Shown here piece by piece: positions 35,554 to 43,943 of a stretch of 47,369 nucleotides of DNA. The notes under the pieces were generated by a model. The model searched no databases and had not been told where the DNA came from. It saw only the letters and a program-made list of their open reading frames with translations. The DNA comes from an uncultured Clostridia bacterium. GTDB taxonomy: Bacteria; Bacillota; Clostridia; Christensenellales; UBA1750. The stretch lies in assembly GCA_944383925.1 (NCBI GenBank), contig CALWRM010000019.1, forward strand, positions 1 through 47,369. The letters are read 5' to 3'. Positions within the stretch are counted from its first letter, which is position 1, and each line of letters begins with the position of its first letter. Both the position numbers and the translations under genes were made by a program.

Positions 35554-36690
35554 ATGGAATTGCTCTTTGGCGACCTCATGGCGCTTGGCCCCATGGACTG
35601 GGTGAAGATGATCGCCATGTGGATCATCGGCGGCCTGCTCATCTACCTGGCCATCAAGAAGGACATGGAGCCCTCCCTGCTGCTGCCCATGGGCTTTGGA
35701 GCCATTTTGGTCAACCTGCCCATGTCCGGCGCGATCACCCAGGTCATCAACGGGGTAACCGAGGAAGGCGCGCTGTCCGTGCTCTTCGACGCCGGCATCG
35801 CGAACGAACTCTTCCCCCTGTTGCTGTTCATCGGTATCGGCGCCATGATCGACTTTGGCCCCCTGTTGACCAACCCAAAGATGATGCTCTTTGGCGCGGC
35901 CGCCCAGTTCGGCATCTTCTTTACCCTATCCATGGCCGCGCTGCTGGGCTTTGACCTCAAGGATGCGGCCTCCATCGCCATCATCGGCGCGGCGGACGGC
36001 CCCACCTCCATCTTCGTTGCCAACTACTTCCAGAGCAACTACATCGGCGCCATCATCGTGGCCGCCTACTCCTACATGGCCCTGGTGCCCATCGTGCAGC
36101 CGCCCGTGATCCGGCTGATCACCACCAAGAAGGATCGCCTCATCCGCATGCCTTATGAGCAGAAGAGCGTCACCAAGACCACGCGCATCCTCTTCCCCAT
36201 CGTGGTCACGGCCATCGCCGGCCTGGTGGCTCCGCGCTCGGTGGCGCTGGTGGGCTTCCTGATGTTCGGCAACCTGCTGCGCGAGTGCGGCGTGCTCAAT
36301 TCCCTGTCCGAGACCGCGCAAAAGGTGCTCGCCAACCTCATCACCCTGTTCTTGGGCCTGACGGTGGCCGTCAGGATGCAGGCGGACATGTTCCTCAACC
36401 CCGAAACCCTCATGATCCTGGCCCTTGGTCTGGTCGCCTTCATCATGGATACCGTGGGCGGCGTGCTCTTTGCCAAGCTGATGAACCTCTTTTTCAAGAA
36501 GAAGGTCAATCCCATGGTGGGCGCGGCCGGCATCTCCGCCTTCCCCATGTCCTCCCGCGTGGTGCATAAGATGGGCCTGAAGGAAGACCCGCAGAACTTC
36601 CTGCTCATGCACGCGGCGGGCGCGAACGTGGCGGGACAAATCGCCTCCGTCATCGCTGGCGGCCTGATCATCAAGCTAATTGGCGGCTGA
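35554..36690 (+). CDS. Sodium-pumping decarboxylase beta-subunit homolog (OadB/GcdB/MmdB type)
   Basis: A 378-residue protein with about 9-11 membrane segments, similar in all parts to the beta subunit of oxaloacetate, glutaconyl-CoA and methylmalonyl-CoA decarboxylases, which couples decarboxylation to Na+ export. The conserved FIGIGAMIDFGPLLTNPK, IIGAADGPTSIFVANYFQ (carboxybiotin site region with key Asp) and NPMVGAAGISAFPMSSRV blocks are present. No carboxyltransferase alpha subunit or biotin carrier is within the window. It is governed by a Mn2+ riboswitch and followed 21 bases later by a small gamma-like gene. Either it works with an alpha subunit encoded elsewhere or the pair has a separate transport role (inference). 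Confidence 0.9.
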   Translation: MELLFGDLMALGPMDWVKMIAMWIIGGLLIYLAIKKDMEPSLLLPMGFGAILVNLPMSGAITQVINGVTEEGALSVLFDAGIANELFPLLLFIGIGAMIDFGPLLTNPKMMLFGAAAQFGIFFTLSMAALLGFDLKDAASIAIIGAADGPTSIFVANYFQSNYIGAIIVAAYSYMALVPIVQPPVIRLITTKKDRLIRMPYEQKSVTKTTRILFPIVVTAIAGLVAPRSVALVGFLMFGNLLRECGVLNSLSETAQKVLANLITLFLGLTVAVRMQADMFLNPETLMILALGLVAFIMDTVGGVLFAKLMNLFFKKKVNPMVGAAGISAFPMSSRVVHKMGLKEDPQNFLLMHAAGANVAGQIASVIAGGLIIKLIGG

Positions 36691-36711
36691 TTTTGGAAAG
36701 GAGCCATCCTC

Positions 36712-36855
36712 ATGCATATCGACGTTCAAGCTTTCCTGAGCACCTTGCCCACCATGGCCTATGGCATGGGCGGCATCTTCCTGGTGATCCTGGTCATCAT
36801 GGGGGTCATCTGGGTCTTCAACAAGGCCGGCGCGTCCAAGGCCGATAAGCAATAG
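36712..36855 (+). CDS. Small membrane protein, OadG-like (decarboxylase gamma subunit)
   Basis: A 47-residue protein, MHIDVQAFLSTLPTMAYGMG at the start, with one membrane helix (about 18-38, FLVILVIMGVIWVF) and a short basic tail ending SKADKQ. The GMG-x-F pattern before the helix is that of OAD gamma subunits, which assemble with the beta subunit and bind Zn2+. It is shorter than usual OadG (80-90 residues) and lacks the His-rich C-terminus. AAAGGAG lies ten bases before the ATG, and it follows the beta homolog by 21 bases. It has no stops or gaps. The gamma assignment rests on position plus the motif. Confidence 0.65.
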   Translation: MHIDVQAFLSTLPTMAYGMGGIFLVILVIMGVIWVFNKAGASKADKQ

Positions 36856-36859
36856 TTCA

Positions 36860-36916
36860 CCCAACCAAGAGGAGGCCGCCCCTTTCGGGGCGGCCTCCTC
36901 TTGGTTGGGCGCTTTT
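36860..36916. terminator. Very long perfect hairpin, bidirectional terminator
   Basis: Arms 36860-36882 and 36887-36909 are perfectly complementary over 23 bases with a TTTC loop, then CGCTTTTT. It separates the convergent oadG-like and proS genes. Confidence 0.85.
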
Positions 36917-36926
36917 TCCCTTCCCA

Positions 36927-38656
36927 TCAGCGGCGAGCGTTCAGCCTTTGCAGCTCCTCGCGCACCAGGGCCTCCACGAAATCCGCCGTCTGGTCCAGGG
37001 CGGGCTTTTCCTGTAGGCTCTTGTCCCGCTTGGACACCTCCGCCGTTCCGGCCTTCAGGCCCCTTGGGCTGATCACCACGCGCACGGGCACGCCGAGCAG
37101 GTCCGCGTCGGAGAACATCACGCCGGCGCTCACGGACCTGTCGTCCAGGAGCACCTCCAACCCCCTTGCCTCCAGCTGGCCGTACAGCGCGCGACAGGCC
37201 TGGGCCACCTCCGGCTGATCGGCCCGTAGGCCGCAGATATGCACCTGCCAGGGCGCGATGGAGATGGGCCAGATGGGGCCGTACTCGTCCCGGGAAACCT
37301 CGCAGACCGAGGCGGCCAGGCGGCCAAGGCCGATGCCATAGCAGCCCATGAGGGGGTTTTGAGGCTGCCGTCCTGGTCCACATAGCGCATGCCCATGGAG
37401 GCGGTGTATTTATCTCCCAGCTGGAAGATGTTGCCGACCTCGATGCCGCGGCGAATGTCCAGCGCCGCCTTGCCGCAGGCCGGGCAGACGCCTCCCTGCC
37501 TGGCCTTGGCCACGTCCACATACTCGATCCGGCCCACATCCCTGGCCAAACACAGGCCCGCGAGATGGCAATCCGGCTCGTTGGCGCCGGCCACCAGGTC
37601 CTCCAGGCCCTGCAGGGAGCTGTCGAACACCACCGCCACGCCCTCGGGCAGGCCCAGCGGCCCGCAGAAGCCCAGCGCCAAGGGCGCCTCCCCGTCCGGG
37701 AACGCGGCGGGGTGGATGTCGTAGCCCAAGTGGTTGCGCAGCTTGGTCTCGTTCACGTCCAGGTCCCCGCGCAGGAAGGCGATCACCACGCCGTCGTCCT
37801 GGTTGCGCTGATAGACGACGGCCTTGCAGGTTTGGGCGGGCGTGATCTGCAAAAAATCGCAGAGGGCTTCGATGGTCTTTACGCCGGGCGTGGCCAGCTT
37901 GGTCAGGGGTTTGGGCTCCGTGGGCTCGTTGCGCACCAAGCTGGGCGCCGCCTCCATGTTCGCCCGGTAGCCGCATTCCGGGCACAGCACGATGCTGTCC
38001 TCGCCCACCTCGGTGAGCAGCATGTATTCATGGGCGATTTTTCCACCCATCATACCCGAATCGGACTGCACGGCCACCACGTGGGGAAGGCCAACCCTGG
38101 CAAAGATGCGGTGGTAGGCATCGTAGCAGCGCCGGTAATAGGCCTCCAGATCCTCCTGGGAGGTGTGGAAGGAGTAGGCGTCCTTCATCGTAAACTCGCG
38201 CACGCGGATCAACCCGCCGCGGGTTCTGGGTTCGTCGCGGAACTTGGTTTGAATTTGATAGATCATGAAGGGGTACTGGGCGTAGGAGTCCGCCACATCC
38301 CTGGCCAGGTGCACGGCTGCCTCCTCATGGGTCATGCCCAGCACCATATCGCCGCCGGATCTGTCCTTGAAGCGCAGCAGCTCGCTGCCGATGGAGTCGT
38401 AGCGGCCGGATTCCTTCCAAAGCGAGGCGGGCATCGCGACGGGAAAGAGCACCTCCTGGCCGTCGATCGCGTCCATCTCCTCGCGGATGATGTTTTCAAT
38501 CTTGCGCAGGATGCGCTTGGCCGGAGGCAAGAGCGTGTAGATGCCGTTGCCCACCGCCTTGATGTAGCCTCCGCGGATCATCAGGGCCTGGCTCTGGATT
38601 TGGCAGTCCGCCGGCGTCTCCTTAAACCGTCTGGAAACGAGCTTGGATACTTCCAT
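36927..38656 (-). CDS. proS: Prolyl-tRNA synthetase, bacterial type, with single-base frameshift
   Basis: Charges tRNA-Pro and edits Ala-tRNA-Pro. The frame starting MEVSKLVSRRFKETPADCQI has class II motifs 1 and 2 (FRDEPRTRGGLIRVREFTMK) and the inserted YbaK-like editing domain (about 230-390). It reads correctly to DQDGSLKTP. Then the next codons give a non-ProS tail, while MGCYGIGLGRLAASVCE with motif 3 and the anticodon-binding domain to the end continue in the neighbouring frame (36927-37349). One extra C in the CCCCC run (minus strand of 37352-37356) restores a normal 576-residue enzyme. Since the gene is essential, a sequencing or assembly indel is most likely. Confidence 0.9.
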
Positions 38657-38780
38657 GGTTGTTGTCCATCCTCCTGCATGCAGCGTTGGCCGACGCGCCC
38701 CTTGGGTTGCGCGGCCGTTCTGCCCATAAACATACCCCGCCAAGGGCCGCGCTGTCAAGACCGTTGGCCGCCGCCCTCCC

Positions 38781-38808
38781 TTGACTTTCCCCCCGCCGCC
38801 GGTATAAT
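38781..38808 (+). promoter_or_regulatory. Promoter of csoR
   Basis: TTGACT (38781-38786), 16-base spacer, TATAAT (38803-38808), 34 bases before the csoR ATG. Confidence 0.7.
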
Positions 38809-38841
38809 GGAGGCATCCCCATATGGGTTCTGGAGGTCCCT

Positions 38842-39117
38842 ATGAAACAATGCATGGATTCCGATAACCTGCATCGCAGGCTCAAGAAGATCATCGGCCA
38901 GGTGCAGGCCATCGACCGCATGATCGACGAGGATATCCCCTGCGAGGACATTCTCTCCCAGCTCAACGCCGCAAAGGCCGCGCTCCACGGCTGCGGCAAG
39001 GTCATTCTCGAGGGGCACATCCGCCATTGCGTGCGCGACGGCTTGGAGCACGGAGACGCCGACAAGACCATCGAGAGCTTTACCAAGGCCGTGGAGCGCT
39101 TTTCCAACATGGGCTAG
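38842..39117 (+). CDS. csoR: CsoR-family copper-sensing repressor
   Basis: A 91-residue all-helical regulator of the CsoR/RcnR/FrmR family; apo-protein binds DNA and Cu(I) releases it. The metal-binding triad Cys-His-Cys is at C34, H59 and C63, the same spacing (25 and 4) as C36-H61-C65 in M. tuberculosis CsoR, so Cu(I) sensing is likely. The N-terminal helix IIGQVQAIDRMI and the LNAAKAALHGCGKVI segment fit the family. GGAGG precedes the ATG. It has its own promoter and terminator but lies directly upstream of the P1B ATPase, whose promoter contains a likely operator. Confidence 0.92.
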   Translation: MKQCMDSDNLHRRLKKIIGQVQAIDRMIDEDIPCEDILSQLNAAKAALHGCGKVILEGHIRHCVRDGLEHGDADKTIESFTKAVERFSNMG

Positions 39118-39138
39118 CGCCAGCGCGCCTCCACCCGC

Positions 39139-39169
39139 AAACGGCAGCCGGAAGGCTGCCGTTTGTTTT
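39139..39169 (+). terminator. Terminator of csoR
   Basis: Stem AAACGGCAGCC/GGCTGCCGTTT (39139-39149, 39154-39164), GGAA loop, then GTTTT. Confidence 0.9.
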
Positions 39170-39200
39170 CCATGACAAAGCCGCTTCCCCGCTCCAGCCC

Positions 39201-39233
39201 TTGACAACCCATACCCCTATATGTATAATGGGG
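39201..39233 (+). promoter_or_regulatory. Perfect consensus promoter of the P1B ATPase with overlapping CsoR-like operator
   Basis: TTGACA (39201-39206), 17-base spacer, TATAAT (39224-39229). The spacer and -10 carry ATACCCCTATATGTATAATGGGG (39211-39233), half-sites of the ATACCCC...GGGG kind bound by CsoR. Binding there would block RNA polymerase. That CsoR from the neighbouring gene acts here is inference. Confidence 0.65.
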
Positions 39234-39275
39234 GCGCACGCAGCCCTCGGCTGCTGGCGAAAGGAGGAGCGGATT

Positions 39276-41156
39276 TTGCGCAAATTCGTGAAGAACCTGG
39301 AACATTTGTTGGAGCTCGGCGGCACGAAGAAGGACGTCGCGCTGCTGTGCGTTTCCGGCGCGGCCCTGGTGCTCAGCCTGACCGGCCTCTCTCCCCTGCC
39401 CTTTGACCCCGCCTGGATCGCCATCGTGCTTTGCGGGCTGCCCATCCTATTGGAAGCCTTCATCGGCCTTGTCACCTCCTTCGACATCAAGGCGGATGTG
39501 CTGGTCTCCCTGGCCTTGATCGCCTCGGTGTGCATCGGCGAGGACTTTGCCGCGGGCGAGGTGGCCTTCATCATGCAGCTGGGGGCGCTGCTGGAGGATC
39601 TGACGGTGGCCAAGGCCCGCGCGGGCATCGAAAAGCTGGTGCACCTCACGCCCCAGACCGCCCGCATCGTCAACGACGGCCAGGAAAGCACGGTGCCCGT
39701 GGAGCAGGTGCGGGTTGGCGACGTGTTGCGCGTCCTGCCCGGCGAGGCCGTTCCGGTGGACGGCGTCATTCTCAGCGGCCAGACCTCGGTCAACCAGGCG
39801 GTGATGACGGGAGAATCCCTGCCCGTGGACAAGTCCGCCGGCGACGAGGTTTCCAGCGGCACGGTCAACCAGTTCGGCGCCTTTGAGATGCGGGCCACCA
39901 AGGTGGGCGAGGACAGTTCCATCCAGCGGATGGTGCGCCTGGTGCAGTCCGCGGATGCGGGCAAGGCCAAGATCGTGGGCCTTGCAGACCGCTGGGCCAC
40001 CTGGATCGTGGTCATCGCCCTCAGCTCCGCCGCGCTGACCTGGCTGATCAGCGGCCAGATCATCCGCGCCGTCACCATCCTGGTCGTCTTCTGCCCCTGC
40101 GCGCTGGTGCTCGCCACGCCGACGGCCATCATGGCGGCCATCGGCAACGCCACGCGCCACGGCTTTTTGGTGCGCGAGGGCGATGCGCTGGAGCGCTTGG
40201 CCAAGGTTTCCAAGCTGACCTTCGACAAAACCGGCACCCTCACCTACGGAACCCCGAAGGTGGTTCATGTGGAGAGCTTGAAAGGCGGCATCGATCCCAA
40301 GTCCCTGTACCGGCTATCCGCCTCCGCGGAGCAGCTGTCCGAACACCCGCTGGGCAAGGCCATCGTGCAGAGCTTCCGCCAGGAGGCGCAGGACGATTTG
40401 TGGAACGCGGAGGCCTTCCGCATGCTGCCCAGCAGGGGGGTGGCTGCGGTTGTGGACGGCAAGCGCGTGCTGGCCGGCAACAAGGAGCTGCTGGCCGAGG
40501 AGGGCATCCCCTTGGCCGAGGAGCTGGAGCTCACGGCCAAACACTACCTGGAACGGGGTTGCACCCTCACCTACGTGGCACTGGACGGCCGCTGCGCCGG
40601 CTACATCGCCCTATCGGACACCCTGCGCGAGGAAAGCCGCCACACCATCGACCGGCTGCAGGCCCTGGGCGTACAGCCCGTGTTGCTGACCGGCGACCAC
40701 GAAAGCGCCGCCAGCGCCATCGCCGAGCAGCTGCACATCCGGGAGGTCCACGCCAACTGCCTTCCCGAGGAGAAGCTGCGCCGCATCGCCGCCTACCAGG
40801 AGAATCAGGAGGACGTCTGCATGATCGGCGACGGCATCAACGACGCCCCCGCGCTGAAAAAGGCGAACGTGGGCATCGCCATGGGCGGCGTTGGCAGCGA
40901 CATCGCCATCGACGCCGCCGACATCGCGCTGGTCAACGACGACGTCAGCGAACTGCCGCACCTCATCGCCCTTTCCCGGCGCATGATGACCACCATCAAG
41001 TGGAACATGAGCTTTTCCATGCTTCTCAACTTCGTAGCCATCCTGTTGGCCATGATCGGCACCCTCAACCCCGTCGTCGGCGCGCTGGTGCACAACGCCG
41101 GTTCCGTGCTGGTGATCGCAAATTCCGCCCTTCTGCTCCAGTGGCGTCTGCGCTGA
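39276..41156 (+). CDS. Heavy-metal P1B-type ATPase (CPC type)
   Basis: A 626-residue metal-exporting ATPase with no N-terminal HMA domain. Signature parts: actuator TGES in VMTGESLPVDK, the transmembrane metal site CPC (C273-P-C275), the phosphorylated Asp D317 in FDKTGTLT, the nucleotide site SEHPLGKAI, and GDGINDAP. The last helix pair has HNAGSVLVIANS. CPC and the CsoR gene beside it suggest Cu(I) export, but the last motif differs from the copper MxxS type and another metal is possible. The start codon is TTG 39276 after AAAGGAGGAG; no ATG is suitable. Promoter with probable CsoR operator upstream. Confidence 0.9.
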   Translation: MRKFVKNLEHLLELGGTKKDVALLCVSGAALVLSLTGLSPLPFDPAWIAIVLCGLPILLEAFIGLVTSFDIKADVLVSLALIASVCIGEDFAAGEVAFIMQLGALLEDLTVAKARAGIEKLVHLTPQTARIVNDGQESTVPVEQVRVGDVLRVLPGEAVPVDGVILSGQTSVNQAVMTGESLPVDKSAGDEVSSGTVNQFGAFEMRATKVGEDSSIQRMVRLVQSADAGKAKIVGLADRWATWIVVIALSSAALTWLISGQIIRAVTILVVFCPCALVLATPTAIMAAIGNATRHGFLVREGDALERLAKVSKLTFDKTGTLTYGTPKVVHVESLKGGIDPKSLYRLSASAEQLSEHPLGKAIVQSFRQEAQDDLWNAEAFRMLPSRGVAAVVDGKRVLAGNKELLAEEGIPLAEELELTAKHYLERGCTLTYVALDGRCAGYIALSDTLREESRHTIDRLQALGVQPVLLTGDHESAASAIAEQLHIREVHANCLPEEKLRRIAAYQENQEDVCMIGDGINDAPALKKANVGIAMGGVGSDIAIDAADIALVNDDVSELPHLIALSRRMMTTIKWNMSFSMLLNFVAILLAMIGTLNPVVGALVHNAGSVLVIANSALLLQWRLR

Positions 41157-41176
41157 CCGTCCGCAAAAACCCAAGC

Positions 41177-41212
41177 GGGCCGCGAGGAAGCTCCTTCCCC
41201 GCGGCCCTTTTG
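41177..41212. terminator. Terminator after the P1B ATPase
   Basis: GGGCCGCG (41177-41184) pairs with CGCGGCCC (41200-41207), with an inner AGGAAG/CTTCC arm, then TTTTG. Placed between convergent genes. Confidence 0.8.
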
Positions 41213-41239
41213 CGCCCGTGTTTGTCCGCCCCGCTGCCT

Positions 41240-43336
41240 TTACGAGAAGCGGAGGGGCGCCCGCACCGTCTCCACATCGGCCAGCAAGGTCTTCTCCAGG
41301 GGAATGGCCAGCAGCCAGCCCCCTAGGTTTTCGCCGGTCGCCCGGCGCTCGATGCGCAGGTGCACGTTCAGGATTCCATCCCTCTTGACAACCCCCGTCA
41401 TCTCGGGCGAAAGCTCCTCTTCAAAGCCCGACACATACGCCAGCAGCAGCGCCTGCGTCTCAAAAAAGCCCTGGTCGTACAGGGCCGCTATCTCCGCAAA
41501 GCTGAGGGCGTCCGAAACGGAGCTCTCCAGATCCAGGTAGGCCGCCAGCCCCTCCTCCAGGCCGCGCAGCTCTTCCAGGCTCTCCACCAGCACGACGGGC
41601 TCGTGCTTCACCGCGCTGGTCGCCACCATGCAGCCTGGGTTTTGCTCATACAGAAAGGCCGCCGCCTCGCCCGAATAGCCCACGGGGCTGCGCTGCCAGC
41701 TCGAACCAAGCTCCAGCGCCACGGGATTGTCTCGATGCGCTTGTATGTAGTCCTCCACGCCGCCTTCCCGAATGTCGACGGCCTCCCCCAGGCCGTCGTT
41801 TGCCTGGAGGTAGATGTACATGGGCGTCCGGCTGGGACCGGCGCCGCCGATGGCCAGGGAAAACAGCTCGTCGATCCGGTAGATGCGGATGTACAGGCCG
41901 GAACCGGTCTCCACATAGGCGTAGCTTTCAAAGTCGGCCCAGCCCAGCTCCTGGCCCTTCTTCGACAGCTCGACCACGTTCTCCAGGCGCAGCGTCTCCC
42001 CCGCCTGGCCCGCCCGGGAGGCGGATAGGCCGCCGTCCTGCGCCTCGGGCGCGAAGCTGTTCTCGTAGATATCCAGAAATTGGGAGACGAAGGCCGCCTG
42101 TTCCAGCTCCTCCGGGGAGCCGGACACGGCCTGCGCGCCGCACCGCTTGTACGATAGATAATTCTCCTCCGTGATGGGATCCAGGCCGAATTCCCTCTGC
42201 ACCAACCCCAAGCCCTCGGCGTAAAGCTCCACGAAGGCGTCGAAGGCGGCCTGCGGGTCCTTGAAGACGGCGACGCCGTTGCGGTCCGCGCCGATGGCAA
42301 AGGCCGGGCTGATGGCCTCGAAGGCGTCCTTGTCCACGGATCCAACGCTGCCCTCCTGCCCGGGCTCATACTCGCGCACCCAGGGGTTGATCACCTTCGT
42401 TTCCTGCGGATCGGTCAGGAAGCAGAGGGCCGTCAGCGCGCAGGCGAGCAGCGCGAGCACGACGATCCACAGCGCGGGCTTGCGGTAGTCCAGCGCAGCC
42501 CGGATCCGCCGCCGAACGTCCAGCTCGCCGAAGGCCAGCGGACAGGCGACCGCCAGACGCCGGCCCGCGCTGCAATCCAGCAGGGCTTGGGTGTAGTCGG
42601 CCCGCTGGGCAGGTTCCAGCTTGCGGACCACCGACTCGTCGCAGGCGAGCTCGATGTCCCGGCACAGCAGCCAATACCCCAGCCACAGCAGCGGATGGAA
42701 CCAATACGCGGCCACCAGCAAAAAGCCCAGCGGCTTCCACCAATGGTCGCGGCGGCGGATATGGGCCCGCTCGTGGGCGAGCACATAGTCCCGAGTGGAC
42801 GCGTCCAGCCCAAAGGGAAGATATACCCGCGGGCGAAACACGCCCAACACGAAGGGGGAGCTCACCCTCTCGCTCTGAAAGACGCCCTCCTGCAAGCGCA
42901 CGGCCGTGCGCAGGCGTGCGCGCAGGCTGACGTAGCTAAGGCCCGCATAGCCGAGCAGCGCGCCCACGCCGGCGAGCCAGACCACCGCCAGCACCGCAGC
43001 CCAAACCTGCAAGGGATTGACGCTGTCGCCGGGATTTGGCGTAAAGGCCTGGCGGATTGCCGGGTTGACGATGCTGTTGAGCGCGTCGATGCCGCTGTGG
43101 ATGCTGGGCGACGGGTCCATCAGGATGTCGGGAGAGATGGTCTGGCTGCTCGGCAACAGGCTCCAGGCGCTTTGCCACGAAAACGGCCAGCAGAGCCGAA
43201 GGGCCACCAATCCCCAGAGCAGCACCATGGTCCACTTGGGCGCCCTGCGCAGGACCGCGCGCAGAAGCAGCACGGCCACGAGCAGCCAGCCCGCGGCGAT
43301 GCTTTGGTTCAGCGCCTGGATGAAGGCCTCAGCCAT
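41240..43336 (-). CDS. BlaR1/MecR1-like M56 membrane metallopeptidase
   Basis: A 698-residue membrane sensor protease. Three to four N-terminal helices (about 10-55 and 110-135) precede the cytoplasmic zinc protease domain with HERAH (H188, E189, H192) and ELACDESVV as the third-ligand region. A further membrane helix follows near 280-300. The extracytoplasmic C-terminal half (about 310-698) lacks the penicillin-binding SxxK fold of BlaR1, so the signal is probably not a beta-lactam. The start overlaps the blaI stop by eight bases. In this family the protease inactivates the BlaI-type repressor on induction. Confidence 0.88.
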   Translation of the reverse strand: MAEAFIQALNQSIAAGWLLVAVLLLRAVLRRAPKWTMVLLWGLVALRLCWPFSWQSAWSLLPSSQTISPDILMDPSPSIHSGIDALNSIVNPAIRQAFTPNPGDSVNPLQVWAAVLAVVWLAGVGALLGYAGLSYVSLRARLRTAVRLQEGVFQSERVSSPFVLGVFRPRVYLPFGLDASTRDYVLAHERAHIRRRDHWWKPLGFLLVAAYWFHPLLWLGYWLLCRDIELACDESVVRKLEPAQRADYTQALLDCSAGRRLAVACPLAFGELDVRRRIRAALDYRKPALWIVVLALLACALTALCFLTDPQETKVINPWVREYEPGQEGSVGSVDKDAFEAISPAFAIGADRNGVAVFKDPQAAFDAFVELYAEGLGLVQREFGLDPITEENYLSYKRCGAQAVSGSPEELEQAAFVSQFLDIYENSFAPEAQDGGLSASRAGQAGETLRLENVVELSKKGQELGWADFESYAYVETGSGLYIRIYRIDELFSLAIGGAGPSRTPMYIYLQANDGLGEAVDIREGGVEDYIQAHRDNPVALELGSSWQRSPVGYSGEAAAFLYEQNPGCMVATSAVKHEPVVLVESLEELRGLEEGLAAYLDLESSVSDALSFAEIAALYDQGFFETQALLLAYVSGFEEELSPEMTGVVKRDGILNVHLRIERRATGENLGGWLLAIPLEKTLLADVETVRAPLRFS

Positions 43337-43703
43337 GCTCCTCCTCCTCCCGAAAACGGTCGATCATCCTCTGCATCTCGTCCACCTCCGCCTTGGACAG
43401 CCGCTTCGTTCTGGCAAAGGCAGCGATGAAGGCCGGCAGGGATCCTCCGAATCTCTTCTCCACCAGCTCGTCGATCTCCGCCGCCTGCACCTGATCCTTG
43501 CTCACCAGGGAGGTCACGATGCTGTTCTCGTTCTTGACCACGCCCCGCTCGGAGAGGCGCTTGATCACGGTGTAGGTGGTGGTGGGCTTCCAGCCCAGGC
43601 GTTGGTTGCACAGCCGCACAAGCCGGCTGCTCTGAATGGGCTCCGTCTCCCAAAGGATCAGGCAAAACCGGTATTCGCTCTCAAACACCTTGGGGGTTTC
43701 CAT
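43329..43703 (-). CDS. BlaI/MecI/CopY-family repressor
   Basis: A 124-residue winged-helix repressor. The N-terminal wHTH has the family pattern LVRLCNQRLGWKPTTTYTVI KRL (about 28-50) with the wing RGVVKNENS. The C-terminal dimerisation helices (about 80-124) follow. It is coupled to the M56 protease gene (overlap of eight bases) and lies directly behind two identical inverted repeats that overlap its own promoter, so it is autoregulated. GTAGGAGG precedes the ATG. Whether the regulon includes antibiotic resistance is not visible. Confidence 0.93.
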   Translation of the reverse strand: METPKVFESEYRFCLILWETEPIQSSRLVRLCNQRLGWKPTTTYTVIKRLSERGVVKNENSIVTSLVSKDQVQAAEIDELVEKRFGGSLPAFIAAFARTKRLSKAEVDEMQRMIDRFREEEEHG

Positions 43704-43718
43704 GCACTCGCCTCCTAC

Positions 43719-43734
43719 ATCTAACGCATTAGAT
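43719..43734. promoter_or_regulatory. BlaI-type operator 1
   Basis: ATCTAACGCATTAGAT: inverted arms ATCTAA/TTAGAT around CGCA, between promoter and start codon. Confidence 0.75.
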
Positions 43735-43742
43735 CTAAGGCT

Positions 43743-43771
43743 AGTCTAACGCATTAGATTGACCGTGTCAA
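43743..43771 (-). promoter_or_regulatory. Promoter of the blaI-M56 operon
   Basis: Minus strand TTGACA (43771-43766), 17-base spacer, TAGACT (43748-43743). The spacer contains a BlaI-type operator. Confidence 0.75.
43745..43758. promoter_or_regulatory. BlaI-type operator 2
   Basis: TCTAACGCATTAGA, the same core as operator 1 with centres 25 bases apart, placed between the -35 and -10 boxes. Confidence 0.75.
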
Positions 43772-43896
43772 GCCCCTTTCCCCCTTCCGGCGAGGCCCAG
43801 GGCTTCGTCCGGCAGCCGGCGCGCGGTCCCTGGATTGCTTCGGGGGGTGCGGCGGCCTTGTTCGGGCTTGGCGGCGCTTTGCCGCAAAGCAAGACA

Positions 43897-43938
43897 AAAG
43901 CCCCGTCCCTTCTTCGGGGAAGGAACGGGGGCTTTTTG
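43897..43938. terminator. Bidirectional terminator hairpin
   Basis: AAAGCCCCGTCCCTTC pairs imperfectly with AAGGAACGGGGGCTTT, then TTTTG, just after the decayed SH3 gene on the minus strand. The stretch 43772-43896 shows no gene. Confidence 0.65.
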
Positions 43939-43943
43939 TTTCC

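Noticed and set aside
37349-37360. Programmed -1 frameshift in proS
   Set aside because: Slippage at A-ACC-CCC is possible, but no pseudoknot or stem was seen just after it, and ProS synthesis is not known to use frameshifting; indel is favoured.
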